A stretch of 38,772 nucleotides of DNA from an uncultured Flavobacteriales bacterium (GTDB lineage Bacteria > Bacteroidota > Bacteroidia > Flavobacteriales_D > Sanyastnellaceae). Positions 17,268 to 26,442 of the stretch are shown in pieces. The notes under the pieces were generated by a model. It was not told where the DNA came from. It did no database searches and was given only the letters and a program-made list of their open reading frames with translations. Made by a program: the position numbers and the translations under genes. The number at the start of each line of letters is the position of its first letter. The stretch's first letter is position 1. The stretch covers positions 1 to 38,772 of the forward strand of contig CAJQMI010000074.1 of the NCBI GenBank assembly GCA_905479395.1, read 5' to 3'.

Positions 17268-18074
17268 TCAATGGTAGTAGAAGAGGAAGGCAAACAAGTA
17301 AAGCCAAAGCGCTCCCATGAAATGCCAGTAGATGCTGAGGCTTTCGAGCCGTACGACGTCGCCGCTGTGAATGGCGCCATTCAATACGCGTATTCCATTG
17401 ACTATCAGGTATATAAACCCGAATGTAAGGTGCAGGATGTGCACGGCGATCAATGCCCAAAGGTACCCACCACCTGAGTTTGAGGTTCGAGCCACGTCCC
17501 GCGTGATGGGTCGAACCATGAGTTCGTCGTTGGCGGCATAGAATTCTGCACGCTCGGGGCTGTATACAAGTGGAAGGCCGTTCCGGTAGACAACGTAGTC
17601 ATCTCCGTACACTGCAGGGCCCTCCATCATGGATTCTATGCTATTCCAGCGGTAGGTTTCCGCGCCCGACTCATGCTCGCTGATGGTCCATCCCATTCCC
17701 ATTTCGGCCAAGCGTTTCCAACCTTCGGCTTGACTCACAGTGAAGCCAATGCCCGTCACAAGGGTCAATGCCAATCCCACGATGGCGTTGTTTTTCTGCC
17801 CCAATCGCATGGATCGAACAGACCACCAAAGTGCAGCTGAGGAAAGAATGAGCAATGCGTTGGAGACCCAAAATGCTGGAGTTGGAGACACATGCACCCA
17901 AAATTGCCCCATGTTTGAAACGATGTATGCGCTTGTAAACCCTGCAAACAGCATCACAATGGCGAATACAATAAAATACATCAGCATTTTTTTCGTCCGC
18001 TCTCGAATTTTCGGATCTAAGCCTTCAAATACATTGGGCTTCCGAGTGGGTTGTTCTGTTGAATTATCGCTCAT
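17268..18074 (-). CDS. Cytochrome c oxidase subunit III-like protein (first copy)
   Basis: This 268-residue membrane protein is a paralogue of the next CoxIII. It starts MSDNSTEQPTRKPNVFEGLD, with helices at MLMYFIVFAIVMLFAGFTSAY, FWVSNALLILSSAALWW and GLALTLVTGIGFTVSQ, then a hydrophilic segment of about 80 residues and two C-terminal helices containing ALIAVHILHLTFGF and IYWHFMGALWLYLFAFLFYYH. The YWHFM-x-x-LW signature fits subunit III. ATG 18074 is preferred over the longer frame to 18131, which would overlap cyoE. It lies seven bases after the cyoE stop. Whether both copies enter one oxidase cannot be told. Confidence 0.92.
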   Translation of the reverse strand: MSDNSTEQPTRKPNVFEGLDPKIRERTKKMLMYFIVFAIVMLFAGFTSAYIVSNMGQFWVHVSPTPAFWVSNALLILSSAALWWSVRSMRLGQKNNAIVGLALTLVTGIGFTVSQAEGWKRLAEMGMGWTISEHESGAETYRWNSIESMMEGPAVYGDDYVVYRNGLPLVYSPERAEFYAANDELMVRPITRDVARTSNSGGGYLWALIAVHILHLTFGFIYLIVNGIRVLNGAIHSGDVVRLESLSIYWHFMGALWLYLFAFLFYYH

Positions 18075-18081
18075 GGTATCA

Positions 18082-18945
18082 TCAAATCTTATCCAAAACA
18101 AATGCAAGTTGCACGATGGGCAGGTAGGCAAAAGAGGCGAACATCAGGGTTCTGGCATGTTTCATGTCCAAGGTCTGATGAAGCCGGAAGGCAGGCACGG
18201 CGAAAAGCAGCCCGCAGAGAACCGCCACGATCAACGCGATGTTCCCAACCATCGGGTCCCCTGTGGGCAAAGCCCAAGGAAGCAAGGAAGCTGGAATGCA
18301 GAAGAGGGTGTAGACAAATATTTGCCACGCGCTTTGCTTGGTCCTTCCTGCTCGAAATGGGAGCATGAAATAACCCGCTTTCTGATAATCGTCGTGAGCC
18401 AACCATGCGATGGCCCAAAAATGAGGGAATTGCCACATGAATTGAACAGCAAAAAGGGTTCCAGGTTCAATTCCAAAATCACCTGTTGCTGCAACGTAGC
18501 CAATCATTGGTGGCAACGCTCCAGGAATGGCTCCGACAAACACGCTCATGGTGGTCTTCGCTTTGAGTGGTGTGTAAATGAATGCATACGACACCAGCGC
18601 GGTCACGCCGAGCCATCCACTCAATGGATTGAGTCCAAAAAGACAGAAGAGGCCTATTCCGCCTGCAATTACGCTGTATGTGAGCGCTGCTCCGGTACCC
18701 ATCCGACCCGTTGGCAGCGGACGGTTTGAAGTTCGAGTCATGAGTCCGTCGACACGTTTCTCGATGATTTGATTCAATCCATTCGATGCTCCTGTCAATA
18801 GGTAGCCTCCGATTGTGAGCATGAGAAAGCTGCGAATGTCCATGGAGTCAACCGCCATGAACCAGCCCAGTATGGCAGAGACCACAACAAAAAACCCTAG
18901 GCGCATCTTAAAAAGCGAGGCGATGTCTTTGATTCGTTCGTTCAT
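18082..18945 (-). CDS. cyoE: Protoheme IX farnesyltransferase (heme O synthase)
   Basis: The enzyme adds a farnesyl group to heme B to give heme O, the precursor of heme A for the terminal oxidase. It is a 287-residue UbiA-type prenyltransferase with about eight or nine membrane helices. The first Asp-rich motif is N58-QIIEKRV-D66-GLMTRT-SNRP, followed by YTPLKAKT and the second loop region FWAIAWLAHDDYQKAG. It is the first gene of the oxidase cluster. A ctaA-type heme A synthase is not in the window. Confidence 0.96.
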   Translation of the reverse strand: MNERIKDIASLFKMRLGFFVVVSAILGWFMAVDSMDIRSFLMLTIGGYLLTGASNGLNQIIEKRVDGLMTRTSNRPLPTGRMGTGAALTYSVIAGGIGLFCLFGLNPLSGWLGVTALVSYAFIYTPLKAKTTMSVFVGAIPGALPPMIGYVAATGDFGIEPGTLFAVQFMWQFPHFWAIAWLAHDDYQKAGYFMLPFRAGRTKQSAWQIFVYTLFCIPASLLPWALPTGDPMVGNIALIVAVLCGLLFAVPAFRLHQTLDMKHARTLMFASFAYLPIVQLAFVLDKI

Positions 18946-18976
18946 GAATGTTTCGTCTGGTATTGACTTCGGGCTG

Positions 18977-18984
18977 CAAAATTA
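18977..18984 (-). promoter_or_regulatory. Putative -7 box of the cyoE unit
   Basis: On the minus strand TAATTTTG matches TAnnTTTG exactly, about 31 bases before the cyoE ATG. It lies between the end of the RemB-like gene and cyoE. No clear -33 box at 17-23 bases. Confidence 0.45.
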
Positions 18985-19006
18985 CACCCGGCTGGTGGAT
19001 ATTGGG

Positions 19007-20644
19007 TCACCAATTACGCTCCTCAAGCACCCTACGCAGTCGAATTCCTGTCTCGAGCCGCCACCAAGTGGTGCTCATCATGCCCCCGCTTAGGTTATTT
19101 TGCGTGCTGCGCACAAACAACTCTTGCCCCTCTAGCTTGGTAATTTGGTAGCTTACATCCACCCATGTTTGAATCTGATTGATGACATCGGTATTGCCTG
19201 CTTGACCATCCCCTGAATAGAACCATTCCACTCCATAATCGGAAGGTCTGGTGACATAAGAAAGCAACGGATCTGAGCCAATCGACACAGCAGGATCTTT
19301 GCCCAGATCAACCGCTTCGTCCAAAGCTTGCTTTCGCATCAGGGCGCCAAGGTGAAATCGGAATAGGCCTTTTTTCCAAATCACATGTGTCCTGGCTTCT
19401 GCAAAATTGCTGCCTGCAGGATGGGCGAGTGGTTGCCGGTTGTGTGTCCACGATTGAGCGGAGGAAGCGTGCGCATAGGTGTAAGGTCGCACTGCGGTTG
19501 CTTCAAGAACCACATTCCAACGTTCATTGGCACTTCCGTAATGCAAGGAACCAAGTGCCCCCCATTTGTTCGCCCACCACTGCGCGTCAGATCGCAACTC
19601 ACTGATCACGAGCTCATCAAGGAGGACTTGACCGTAAATTCGCCAGCGGCCTGTGGAGGTCTGTATTTCTTTGCTCAATGCGGCTCCTAAGAGAGCATTA
19701 TCGGCAGAACCCAATGCATACTCGGTTGGGCGAAAGGCAATGAATGGAATTGCATACGAAGCTTCAAAACGGGAATTGTAACCGGAATCATTGGCCAAAT
19801 AGCTCACAGCACCAAACAATTCGCCACTCCATCCGCGTCCAAAATCTACTTCGACGAGATGGGCAGCGAACCACGATGGACGCTTGATGGCATACGTTCC
19901 CGGACTGCGATCTTGTGCCCCAATAAAGTCTGAGGGGCTCCCGACTGTTCTGTGGGTGGTGCGTGCCAGTAAATGGGTGTACTGGACACGCCCCGCGTCC
20001 GCGACGAATCTAGCGTATGGAAGTGAAGCAGCTTGGCGATCCAACCAGAGGGACCTCCATCCTTTGCCCCAATGATGTTGGCCCTGGCCAACTTCGATCT
20101 GAATGGACGGAGAGATGATGGCAGTCACATGCCCGATTGCACGGGCAAGCGCAACATCGCTCGGATTTGGATTCCAGGACCAACCAATTCCATCCCAGGT
20201 TGCCCATTGCCATGCTTGGTTCCAATCGGATTCGCTTACGTTGCTCAGCCGCCAATGGTCGAGCATTCCGCTCCAGGTAAATCGTTTGTAATGCCCCGCC
20301 AATTCCACCCCTGTTTTCCAGCCAAGTCCTTCAGCGAAGGATCGCGCAGTAGCATTGCCGAACGCTCGGACATTGGGGCTGTGCTGTGCGGAAGCAAATG
20401 CCCTAATCCCAATGTGTGAGGCCCCATACCAGTGCGTGGTATCGGAAGGACTTTCCCAATCTGTTCGAGAAGCTAGAGGCCAGATGGAGGGGCAAACGTC
20501 GGCAATTGGGCCAATTTTCCAGCGCTCGTTTTCGAGTCCCTGACTCCAAGTATTGCTAGTACTGCACAAGAACAGCAGCAACAAAAGGATGGAAGGGGCT
20601 AAAATTTCAGCAATCGAGGGTTTGAAAAGAAACCTTGGAAGCAT
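19007..20644 (-). CDS. RemB/Wzi-like outer membrane beta-barrel protein
   Basis: This 545-residue outer-membrane protein has a signal peptide (about 12-35) and a long run of alternating strands. The segment GQGQHHWGKGWRSLWLDRQA (about 183-202) matches the signature shared by capsule assembly protein Wzi and flavobacterial gliding protein RemB. The later stretch IYGQVLLDELVISE, WWANKWGALGSLHYG and VRPYTYAHASS with HNRQPLAHPAGSNF is the RemB-like pattern. RemB is linked to gliding motility and surface polysaccharide movement. It follows the WecA-like gene by nine bases, which suggests a glycan-linked role here, though this is inference. Confidence 0.8.
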   Translation of the reverse strand: MLPRFLFKPSIAEILAPSILLLLLFLCSTSNTWSQGLENERWKIGPIADVCPSIWPLASRTDWESPSDTTHWYGASHIGIRAFASAQHSPNVRAFGNATARSFAEGLGWKTGVELAGHYKRFTWSGMLDHWRLSNVSESDWNQAWQWATWDGIGWSWNPNPSDVALARAIGHVTAIISPSIQIEVGQGQHHWGKGWRSLWLDRQAASLPYARFVADAGRVQYTHLLARTTHRTVGSPSDFIGAQDRSPGTYAIKRPSWFAAHLVEVDFGRGWSGELFGAVSYLANDSGYNSRFEASYAIPFIAFRPTEYALGSADNALLGAALSKEIQTSTGRWRIYGQVLLDELVISELRSDAQWWANKWGALGSLHYGSANERWNVVLEATAVRPYTYAHASSAQSWTHNRQPLAHPAGSNFAEARTHVIWKKGLFRFHLGALMRKQALDEAVDLGKDPAVSIGSDPLLSYVTRPSDYGVEWFYSGDGQAGNTDVINQIQTWVDVSYQITKLEGQELFVRSTQNNLSGGMMSTTWWRLETGIRLRRVLEERNW

Positions 20645-20653
20645 ACCGAGAAG

Positions 20654-21814
20654 TTACGACCCTGTTAAAGATGATTTTCCTGAGGCCTGCGATTTGTTGT
20701 TGACCTTCTTATCTGCGGCCAATTCTTGTTGGCGCACTGCATTTCTTTGGTGTGCAACCCGCGTTTTCATCAGAATAGGCAAGAACCAAAGGAAAGAGAG
20801 CAAAAGAAGGCCACAAAACATGCCTTCTTCACCAAGTTTTGGAAACAAAATTGGTCGAGCGAAAGCGAGTAGGATGAAGCTCAACGAATAGATGTAAACG
20901 AAAATGGCTGTCTTCCGATGATTTTTGTATTTCATCATCAGCCTGTGGTGCAAATGATTCTGATCTGGGTGAAAAGGGGAAATTCCACGAATTGCCCGCA
21001 AGAAGAACACCCTGAGCGTATCAACAAGGGGATAGGCGAGAATGGCCATGGCCAATACTGGACGAGACAATTGTGCGAATTCTTCCGGAATCATCTCACT
21101 GGGTGTTTGGATGACACGTGTTGCGAGTGCATAACCAACGACTCCTAAAACCAACGAGCCGCAGTCTCCCAAAAAGATCCGCGCCGGTGCGAAGTTGAAA
21201 ATCAAAAATCCGAGGGTCGCTCCGACGAGTGTTAGCGAAAGGATAGCTTGGTCGTATTGTCCAGTCATTACAAACCATGCAGAGAACGCGAGCATGGCGA
21301 TTACAGAATAACCACCTGCCAATCCGTCGATGCCATCGATGAGATTCCAGGCATTCACAACCACGATATAAACGAATAATGAAAAAATTGTGGCCAGAGA
21401 TTCAGGCATGTCCTCGATTCCGAATAGTCCTCCAAACCCGTTGATTCTAAATCCTCCAATGGTCACCAGCATTGCTCCAACGATCAAATGGGCCAGCAGT
21501 TTTTTTGTGGCAGACATTCCGATCAAGTCATCTTTGAGGCCCATTGAAAAGACCAATGATATGCAACTCACGAGAATTGAAAAACTCGTGAATACGCCTT
21601 CATTCGGTGTTTTTCCGAGCGAAAGCCAAAAGAATCCATTCGTCATAATGGTGAAATAAATCATTACCCCCCCAATTGTCGGAACGCTTCGGTGATGGAT
21701 TTTTCGGTGATCTTCTGGGTCGTCCACAAGCCTCTTAAGTTTTGCAATCTTAATCAGGTTGGGCATCCCGAAAAGGGTGATGAAAAATGCAGAAACGGCG
21801 ACGAGTAATATCAT
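20654..21814 (-). CDS. WecA/MraY-family undecaprenyl-phosphate glycosyl-1-phosphate transferase
   Basis: This inner-membrane enzyme moves a sugar-1-phosphate from a UDP-sugar to undecaprenyl phosphate, starting a lipid-linked glycan. It has 386 residues with about ten or eleven helices. The family's cytoplasmic motifs are visible: RKIHHRSVPTIGGV, the Asp pair in GLKDDLIG, NAWNLIDGIDGLAGG, FLGDCGSLVLG, and the histidine motif HPDQNHLHHRLM. The HxHHR-type loop and the non-murein context favour the WecA (GlcNAc-1-P) side rather than MraY. The gene is on the minus strand with a RemB-like gene immediately downstream. A TAATTTAG (21822-21829) seven bases before the ATG is a weak -7 candidate. Confidence 0.92.
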   Translation of the reverse strand: MILLVAVSAFFITLFGMPNLIKIAKLKRLVDDPEDHRKIHHRSVPTIGGVMIYFTIMTNGFFWLSLGKTPNEGVFTSFSILVSCISLVFSMGLKDDLIGMSATKKLLAHLIVGAMLVTIGGFRINGFGGLFGIEDMPESLATIFSLFVYIVVVNAWNLIDGIDGLAGGYSVIAMLAFSAWFVMTGQYDQAILSLTLVGATLGFLIFNFAPARIFLGDCGSLVLGVVGYALATRVIQTPSEMIPEEFAQLSRPVLAMAILAYPLVDTLRVFFLRAIRGISPFHPDQNHLHHRLMMKYKNHRKTAIFVYIYSLSFILLAFARPILFPKLGEEGMFCGLLLLSFLWFLPILMKTRVAHQRNAVRQQELAADKKVNNKSQASGKSSLTGS

Positions 21815-21927
21815 AATTACGCTAAATTAGTTAAACCGCTCTTTGGAGATGAGCTTGGTGGAGCTTTTTGTAAGGGACAGAATGTGAACATCTTCGATCA
21901 ACCTCAATCAAATCATTCGTTGCAAAA

Positions 21928-23382
21928 TCACATCCCGTTTGAAACAGCAGCATTTATGCCGATGCTCAGCCACCGGTAATTGCTCACGAGTTGATTTCGT
22001 GCTTCTGCCATTCCAATAGTGCCATAAAGCTCCAGAGGCCAGGTGGGATGGATGGTATAGCTGGTTTGAAGTTGGCCCCACGATGCGGCATTGTTTTGTT
22101 CGGCGCGCATGGCCACTCGCCACCGTGGGGATAGCTCAAAAGTGCCCTCTATCCTCAGGGATTCATTCCAAATCCCCTGCACATCGATGCCTGCTTGTTG
22201 AAGTGATGCTAGCCGCGGTCCTTCGATTGAAGGGGTCAGTTCCTCAAATTCAAAACAAGTGGAACACACTGCCTCAGATTTTTGGTATGCCTCAACCCGC
22301 AATTCCAATCGGTTTGTTTTCAAATGTATCCCTGCAACAGATGTCAGGGGCTGGATGGACCGGTAAGGGTCAAGTGTTCCACCTACCCGCCTCGATTGAC
22401 CACCGAATCCAATGGATTGTTGGAGGTAGAACAGCCCCTTTCCTGTTCGAAGAAAGCGGAAGTGAATTTGGTTTTCAATGCCAATAACATGCCGCTTGGC
22501 ATGGTACGATTCGCCTTCATGGTAGCCCAATGCCTCCCATCCTGCACTTGCAATGGAAGCCCCTTTTTCGCGGACGAATTGATAAGCACTTTGGACGAGC
22601 CATCGGGGTTTTATTTCGCGGATGTGCTGCACGGTCAGGACATGCGATCGATTCAGCAACGATTCAGCAGTTTCCCCAAGAGGTCCGCGTTCATCCGACA
22701 TCCATTGCGATATGGAAACTTCGGTCCGGTTCTGTTTTTGCTCAAAACCAACACGGGCATATGGGGCAGGAGCTGCAGTTTTTGAAATCAAGGCACTCGC
22801 GCGACCTGCCCCAAAGTGCATCGCATCAATTCCCGTGTCCATGCTCCAGAGGCCGTTGCTCCAACCCGTCCACCCGCGCACCCGGGACGCATCATAATAA
22901 GCTTGCTCAGCGGTGTTCCAGCCATTGTTGCGTCCGAGTTTCGAGCGGCCCCAGCCCGGAATCCTTTGTTGAACGGCCCAAAGTCCGAGCAAAGGATCAG
23001 CTACCCCTTGTCGTTCAAGAAGCTCGCCTCCGATGTGAAATCGTTCATCCAGTTCCGCTTGAAATCTTGCCCCGCGGATGTTGTCCCAAATGATCAAGTC
23101 TGCTTGTCCGTCGTCTTCGAATTGCACGGTTCCCGCCATCACCTGAACGATGGGGTCCACCACGACTTTATTTTGTTCCTCTGAAAAATCCAACAGGTGT
23201 TGTTCCCCAACACGCTCCCACCAAGTTGAGGCATTCGATGGTGGTGTGATGTGGGTGCGCAAAGCCGGAATGTGACCGGTGCTGTCTTGCATGACTTGGG
23301 CCTCGGCGGAGGCGCTGAGGAAGATGACCCAGCCAAATCGTAGAGCACTCAAAGCATTTGATTTGACAAAGGGTTTCTTCAT
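21928..23382 (-). CDS. Second Wzi/RemB-like outer membrane protein
   Basis: A 484-residue exported protein (signal peptide ending ASAEAQ) with a predicted beta-barrel. The N-terminal part has [15 protein letters not shown] and an [23 protein letters not shown] hairpin. The segment [23 protein letters not shown] (about 184-206) resembles the Wzi/RemB signature in which a G-x-x-x-x-F-G-x-G-x-x-S run precedes a polar loop. Similarity is weaker than for the gene at 19007. A CSTC pair occurs near residue 375. It overlaps the fcl stop by four bases, so it is probably translated with GDP-fucose synthase. A role in surface glycan assembly is inferred. Confidence 0.6.
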   Translation of the reverse strand: MKKPFVKSNALSALRFGWVIFLSASAEAQVMQDSTGHIPALRTHITPPSNASTWWERVGEQHLLDFSEEQNKVVVDPIVQVMAGTVQFEDDGQADLIIWDNIRGARFQAELDERFHIGGELLERQGVADPLLGLWAVQQRIPGWGRSKLGRNNGWNTAEQAYYDASRVRGWTGWSNGLWSMDTGIDAMHFGAGRASALISKTAAPAPYARVGFEQKQNRTEVSISQWMSDERGPLGETAESLLNRSHVLTVQHIREIKPRWLVQSAYQFVREKGASIASAGWEALGYHEGESYHAKRHVIGIENQIHFRFLRTGKGLFYLQQSIGFGGQSRRVGGTLDPYRSIQPLTSVAGIHLKTNRLELRVEAYQKSEAVCSTCFEFEELTPSIEGPRLASLQQAGIDVQGIWNESLRIEGTFELSPRWRVAMRAEQNNAASWGQLQTSYTIHPTWPLELYGTIGMAEARNQLVSNYRWLSIGINAAVSNGM

Positions 23383-24323
23383 CCGAACGTATCCTTTACA
23401 TCTCGGTAAACACGTTCAATTCCTTCGCGTAGTCCGATTTTTGCTTTCCAGCCCAAGGCGTTTATTTTACTCACGTTCATGAGCTTACGGGGAGTGCCGT
23501 CGGGCTTCGAGGTGTCCCAATTCAAGGCGCCCTCATAGCCCACGATTGAGCAAATCATTTCGGCCAATTCTTTGATGCTGAGGTCTGTACCGGTTCCAAC
23601 ATTGACCCATTCGGTTCCGTCATAGTCGTGCATCAGGTGCACGCATGCTTGCGCCAGATCATCGACATGCAGGAATTCCCGTTTGGGAGATCCCGTTCCC
23701 CAAAGTGGCACTGACGCTGCACCAGTGACTTTGGCCGTATGAATTTTTCGAATCAATGCTGGCAAGACATGGCTGGTTTCTAAATCGTAATTGTCACCCG
23801 GGCCATAGAGGTTCGTGGGCATTGCGCTGATGAAATTTGCACCGTATTGGTCGCGGTAGGTTTCACACAGTTTGATGCCTGCGATCTTGGCAATCGCGTA
23901 AGGTTCGTTGGTGGGCTCCAAAGGACCCGTGAGAAGTGACTCCTCGGTCAAAGGCTGCGGGGCCATCTTGGGATAAATGCAACTGGACCCCAAGAACAAC
24001 AGTTTGTCCACCTTGCTTTCCCAGGCAGCGTGAATGATGTTGGCCTCGATCATCAAGTTCTCGTACAAGAATTGCCCTCGGTAAATATTGTTGGCATGGA
24101 TTCCACCCACTTTGGCAGCAGCGAGGTAAACGTGATCCGGTCGCTCCGCTTGAAAAAAGGCCTGCACCGCTGACTGATTCGTCAAATCGAGTTCACTGCG
24201 CGTATGGGTGACGATGTTGGCATACCCCTTGGCTTTGAGATTGCGAACAATCGCTGAGCCCACCATTCCTCGGTGGCCAGCAACGTATATTTTGATTCCT
24301 ATGTTCGGCGGATTCTGCTCCAT
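23379..24323 (-). CDS. fcl: GDP-L-fucose synthase
   Basis: The enzyme epimerises and reduces GDP-4-keto-6-deoxy-mannose to GDP-L-fucose, completing the route begun by Gmd. The 314-residue product shows the NADP-binding GHRGMVGS (16-23), the LGSSCIYPK loop with Ser114 and Cys115, and the short-chain dehydrogenase pair Tyr142 and Lys146 in [10 protein letters not shown], then [13 protein letters not shown]. It heads a unit of fcl and the Wzi/RemB-like gene and has a perfect -7 box four bases before its ATG. Confidence 0.97.
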   Translation of the reverse strand: MEQNPPNIGIKIYVAGHRGMVGSAIVRNLKAKGYANIVTHTRSELDLTNQSAVQAFFQAERPDHVYLAAAKVGGIHANNIYRGQFLYENLMIEANIIHAAWESKVDKLLFLGSSCIYPKMAPQPLTEESLLTGPLEPTNEPYAIAKIAGIKLCETYRDQYGANFISAMPTNLYGPGDNYDLETSHVLPALIRKIHTAKVTGAASVPLWGTGSPKREFLHVDDLAQACVHLMHDYDGTEWVNVGTGTDLSIKELAEMICSIVGYEGALNWDTSKPDGTPRKLMNVSKINALGWKAKIGLREGIERVYRDVKDTFG

Positions 24324-24327
24324 GGTT

Positions 24328-24335
24328 CAAAGATA
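24328..24335 (-). promoter_or_regulatory. -7 box immediately before fcl
   Basis: On the minus strand TATCTTTG matches TAnnTTTG exactly and is followed by only AACC before the fcl ATG. Transcription would start at or within a few bases of the start codon. No -33 box is evident. Confidence 0.5.
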
Positions 24336-24347
24336 AATCGGATTCGT

Positions 24348-25235
24348 TCAAGATGTTTGTTGGCTTTGCCATTCTCGAATGCCGTCGCCAATGAAGGTAA
24401 ATGCGAGGACGACGCTTACAATAAGTCCACCGGGAGCGAGGGCAAGCCAGGCATGGCGACCAGTGATCAAGTGGTAGTGTTCTTGAACGATATTTCCCCA
24501 ACTGGGGATGGGAATTTGGGCACCATAACCTAGGAAGCTCAGACCCGATTCGATGAGAATGGCGGCTGCAAAGTTGGCCGCTGCGATGACAACGATTGGA
24601 CCAATTGCATTGGGCAGCATGTGGCGGAACATGATGCGCAAGTCGCCATAGCCGATGGCTTTTGCCGCTTCAATGAATTCCATTTCACGCAGGGAAATGA
24701 ATTGCCCTCTGACCACGCGCGCAACGTCAACCCACATCGTGAGGCCAATGGCGAGGAACACTTGCCACAATCCTTTGCCAAAAGCAAGGGTAATGGCAAG
24801 CACCATGAGCAAAGTGGGAAGGGTCCAGACGACTTGTATCGACCAACTGATCAACGCGTCAATGCGGCCGCCCCGGTAGCCTGCCCACGCACCAAGCAAA
24901 ATGCCAATCAGCAAAGAGATCAACACAGAAGATAACCCTACGCCTAAGCTGATGGCTGAACCGGCCATTAGTCTGCTCAACACATCGCGCCCGTATCGGT
25001 CTGTTCCAAGCCAATGATGCTGGGTTTCTCCGTTTTCCAAGACAACGGTTGATCCTGGTTCTAGCAGGGATTGGTTTAAGTTTTGTGCATTGGCATGAAG
25101 CGATTCATCGGGTCGAATCAATGGACCGGCTATGGCCACCATTGCCAGTATCCCAATCCAGATCAGCCCGATGAGTGCGGGCTTATGGTTGCGAAAAGCG
25201 GCAAGCCAGCTGATTTTTTGAGCGGTGGCGTTCAT
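24348..25235 (-). CDS. DppC/OppC-type ABC transporter permease
   Basis: This 295-residue inner-membrane permease belongs to the oligopeptide/dipeptide/nickel importer family. It shows an N-terminal helix, HHWLGTDRYGRDVLSRLMAGS (the DppC-type GTDxxGRDxxSR motif), about five further helices and the ATPase-contacting EAA loop EFIEAAKAIGYGDLRIMFRHMLPNA. ATG 25235 (MNATAQKISW) is preferred over an upstream TTG at 25286. The partner permease (DppB), ATPases and binding protein are not next to it. The gene follows a GT2 glycosyltransferase and precedes fcl. Confidence 0.92.
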   Translation of the reverse strand: MNATAQKISWLAAFRNHKPALIGLIWIGILAMVAIAGPLIRPDESLHANAQNLNQSLLEPGSTVVLENGETQHHWLGTDRYGRDVLSRLMAGSAISLGVGLSSVLISLLIGILLGAWAGYRGGRIDALISWSIQVVWTLPTLLMVLAITLAFGKGLWQVFLAIGLTMWVDVARVVRGQFISLREMEFIEAAKAIGYGDLRIMFRHMLPNAIGPIVVIAAANFAAAILIESGLSFLGYGAQIPIPSWGNIVQEHYHLITGRHAWLALAPGGLIVSVVLAFTFIGDGIREWQSQQTS

Positions 25236-25287
25236 TGTTTTGCTGCGAGATGACGTGGCGACGTGGCATTCAAAATGTGAAGGCAAT

Positions 25288-26442
25288 TTACAATTTCCGG
25301 CCTTTCCATTTGACCTGCCCCCTTAGCAGATGCCACCAAGATCCCCACACGAGCGCTGCATACCGCCAAGGAAATCTGATGAGGTCCAGGCGTTTCAAGG
25401 GCAATGCATACCGATCCACCGCCGTGCTCACCAATCGTCGATCCATCATGCCCTTTGCTGCAAAGAGTGCCAAGATTCCAGCGATGCCTCTGCTGCTGCA
25501 GGCCACGCCACTGATGATGGCCAAAATCAAGGCGAAATGAACAGCTGCAACAATCCACCCAGTCGTTGTGGTTTCACGATCCGAACCATCGACCGTTTTC
25601 GACGCCCATCGCGCACGCTGCTGCCAAAGTTCGGACCACCCTTGAACGGGCTGAGTCGTGACAAATGCGCTACGCTGTGAGTTCCAAATGATTTTTCCAT
25701 TGTTGTTTTTGATGGCCAATAGCGCATAAGCGTCGTCGCCGGAGGCTTGGTTCTCATGCAATTCGTTGGCGGGATAGGTGGAGGTTCGATAGACGCTGTT
25801 TGCGCCGCTTCCCATGGCCAGTGTTCCAGAACTTACTCCCCCTTCAATCCAAGCCATGAGACATCCATACTCGAGTGACTGGAAGCGCTGCCACTGGGAG
25901 TTTGGTTTGGCTTCGATTCGAACAGTTCCGAGAATGGCTTGTGTTTCCTTGTCATCCCCGGATTGGTTGTTTTGAATGCATTGCATCATCGACTTCGCCC
26001 AGTCGGCTCCGATTCGTACATCGGCATCCAAAGTTGCCATCCATGGCGTTTTGACCTTCCCGTGTGCTTGACGCAAAGCTGCTTTTTTTCCGTGGGCTTG
26101 GTTGGAGATGCATTTGACGCCTGCAGTTTTGGCTATCCCAATGGTTGCGTCTGAGCTGTGGTCGTCCACAACCAGTATCTCGATGGGACAGGTTTGCTTA
26201 GCGAGATCACTGAGCAGAGAAGGGAGATTTTCGGCTTCATTTCGGCACGGAATCACCACCGTGATCCATTTCGAAACGTCCGAACGAATCAGCTCTTCTT
26301 GATTTGGTTTTGGCGCCTGACTTAGGCGTTTTGTCCACAGGTGAATTTGACGACCATAGGCCAAAAGACAGAGAGCGTTGATCCCCAATACTCCCCAGAA
26401 AATCATTTCTGGCCACAAGTCCCATGCTATCTCAATGTTCAT
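25288..26442 (-). CDS. Membrane-anchored glycosyltransferase family 2
   Basis: This 384-residue protein has an N-terminal membrane helix (about 12-30) and a GT-A domain. It reads VVIPCRNEAENLPSLLSDLAK (start of the nucleotide-binding fold), VVDDHSSD, the metal-binding TLDADVRIGADW, and the QQRARWASKT segment corresponding to the processive GT2 QxxRW motif. Two or three hydrophobic segments follow at the C-terminus. It is expected to work on the cytoplasmic face. Its start overlaps the flippase-like gene by 11 bases, so they are co-transcribed. The donor and product are unknown. Confidence 0.92.
   Translation of the reverse strand: MNIEIAWDLWPEMIFWGVLGINALCLLAYGRQIHLWTKRLSQAPKPNQEELIRSDVSKWITVVIPCRNEAENLPSLLSDLAKQTCPIEILVVDDHSSDATIGIAKTAGVKCISNQAHGKKAALRQAHGKVKTPWMATLDADVRIGADWAKSMMQCIQNNQSGDDKETQAILGTVRIEAKPNSQWQRFQSLEYGCLMAWIEGGVSSGTLAMGSGANSVYRTSTYPANELHENQASGDDAYALLAIKNNNGKIIWNSQRSAFVTTQPVQGWSELWQQRARWASKTVDGSDRETTTTGWIVAAVHFALILAIISGVACSSRGIAGILALFAAKGMMDRRLVSTAVDRYALPLKRLDLIRFPWRYAALVWGSWWHLLRGQVKWKGRKL

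Noticed and set aside
17740-18729. 329-codon open frame on the plus strand
   Set aside because: It lies antisense across the first coxIII and cyoE genes, has no recognisable domains and is rich in Cys, His and Trp in a way typical of shadow frames.
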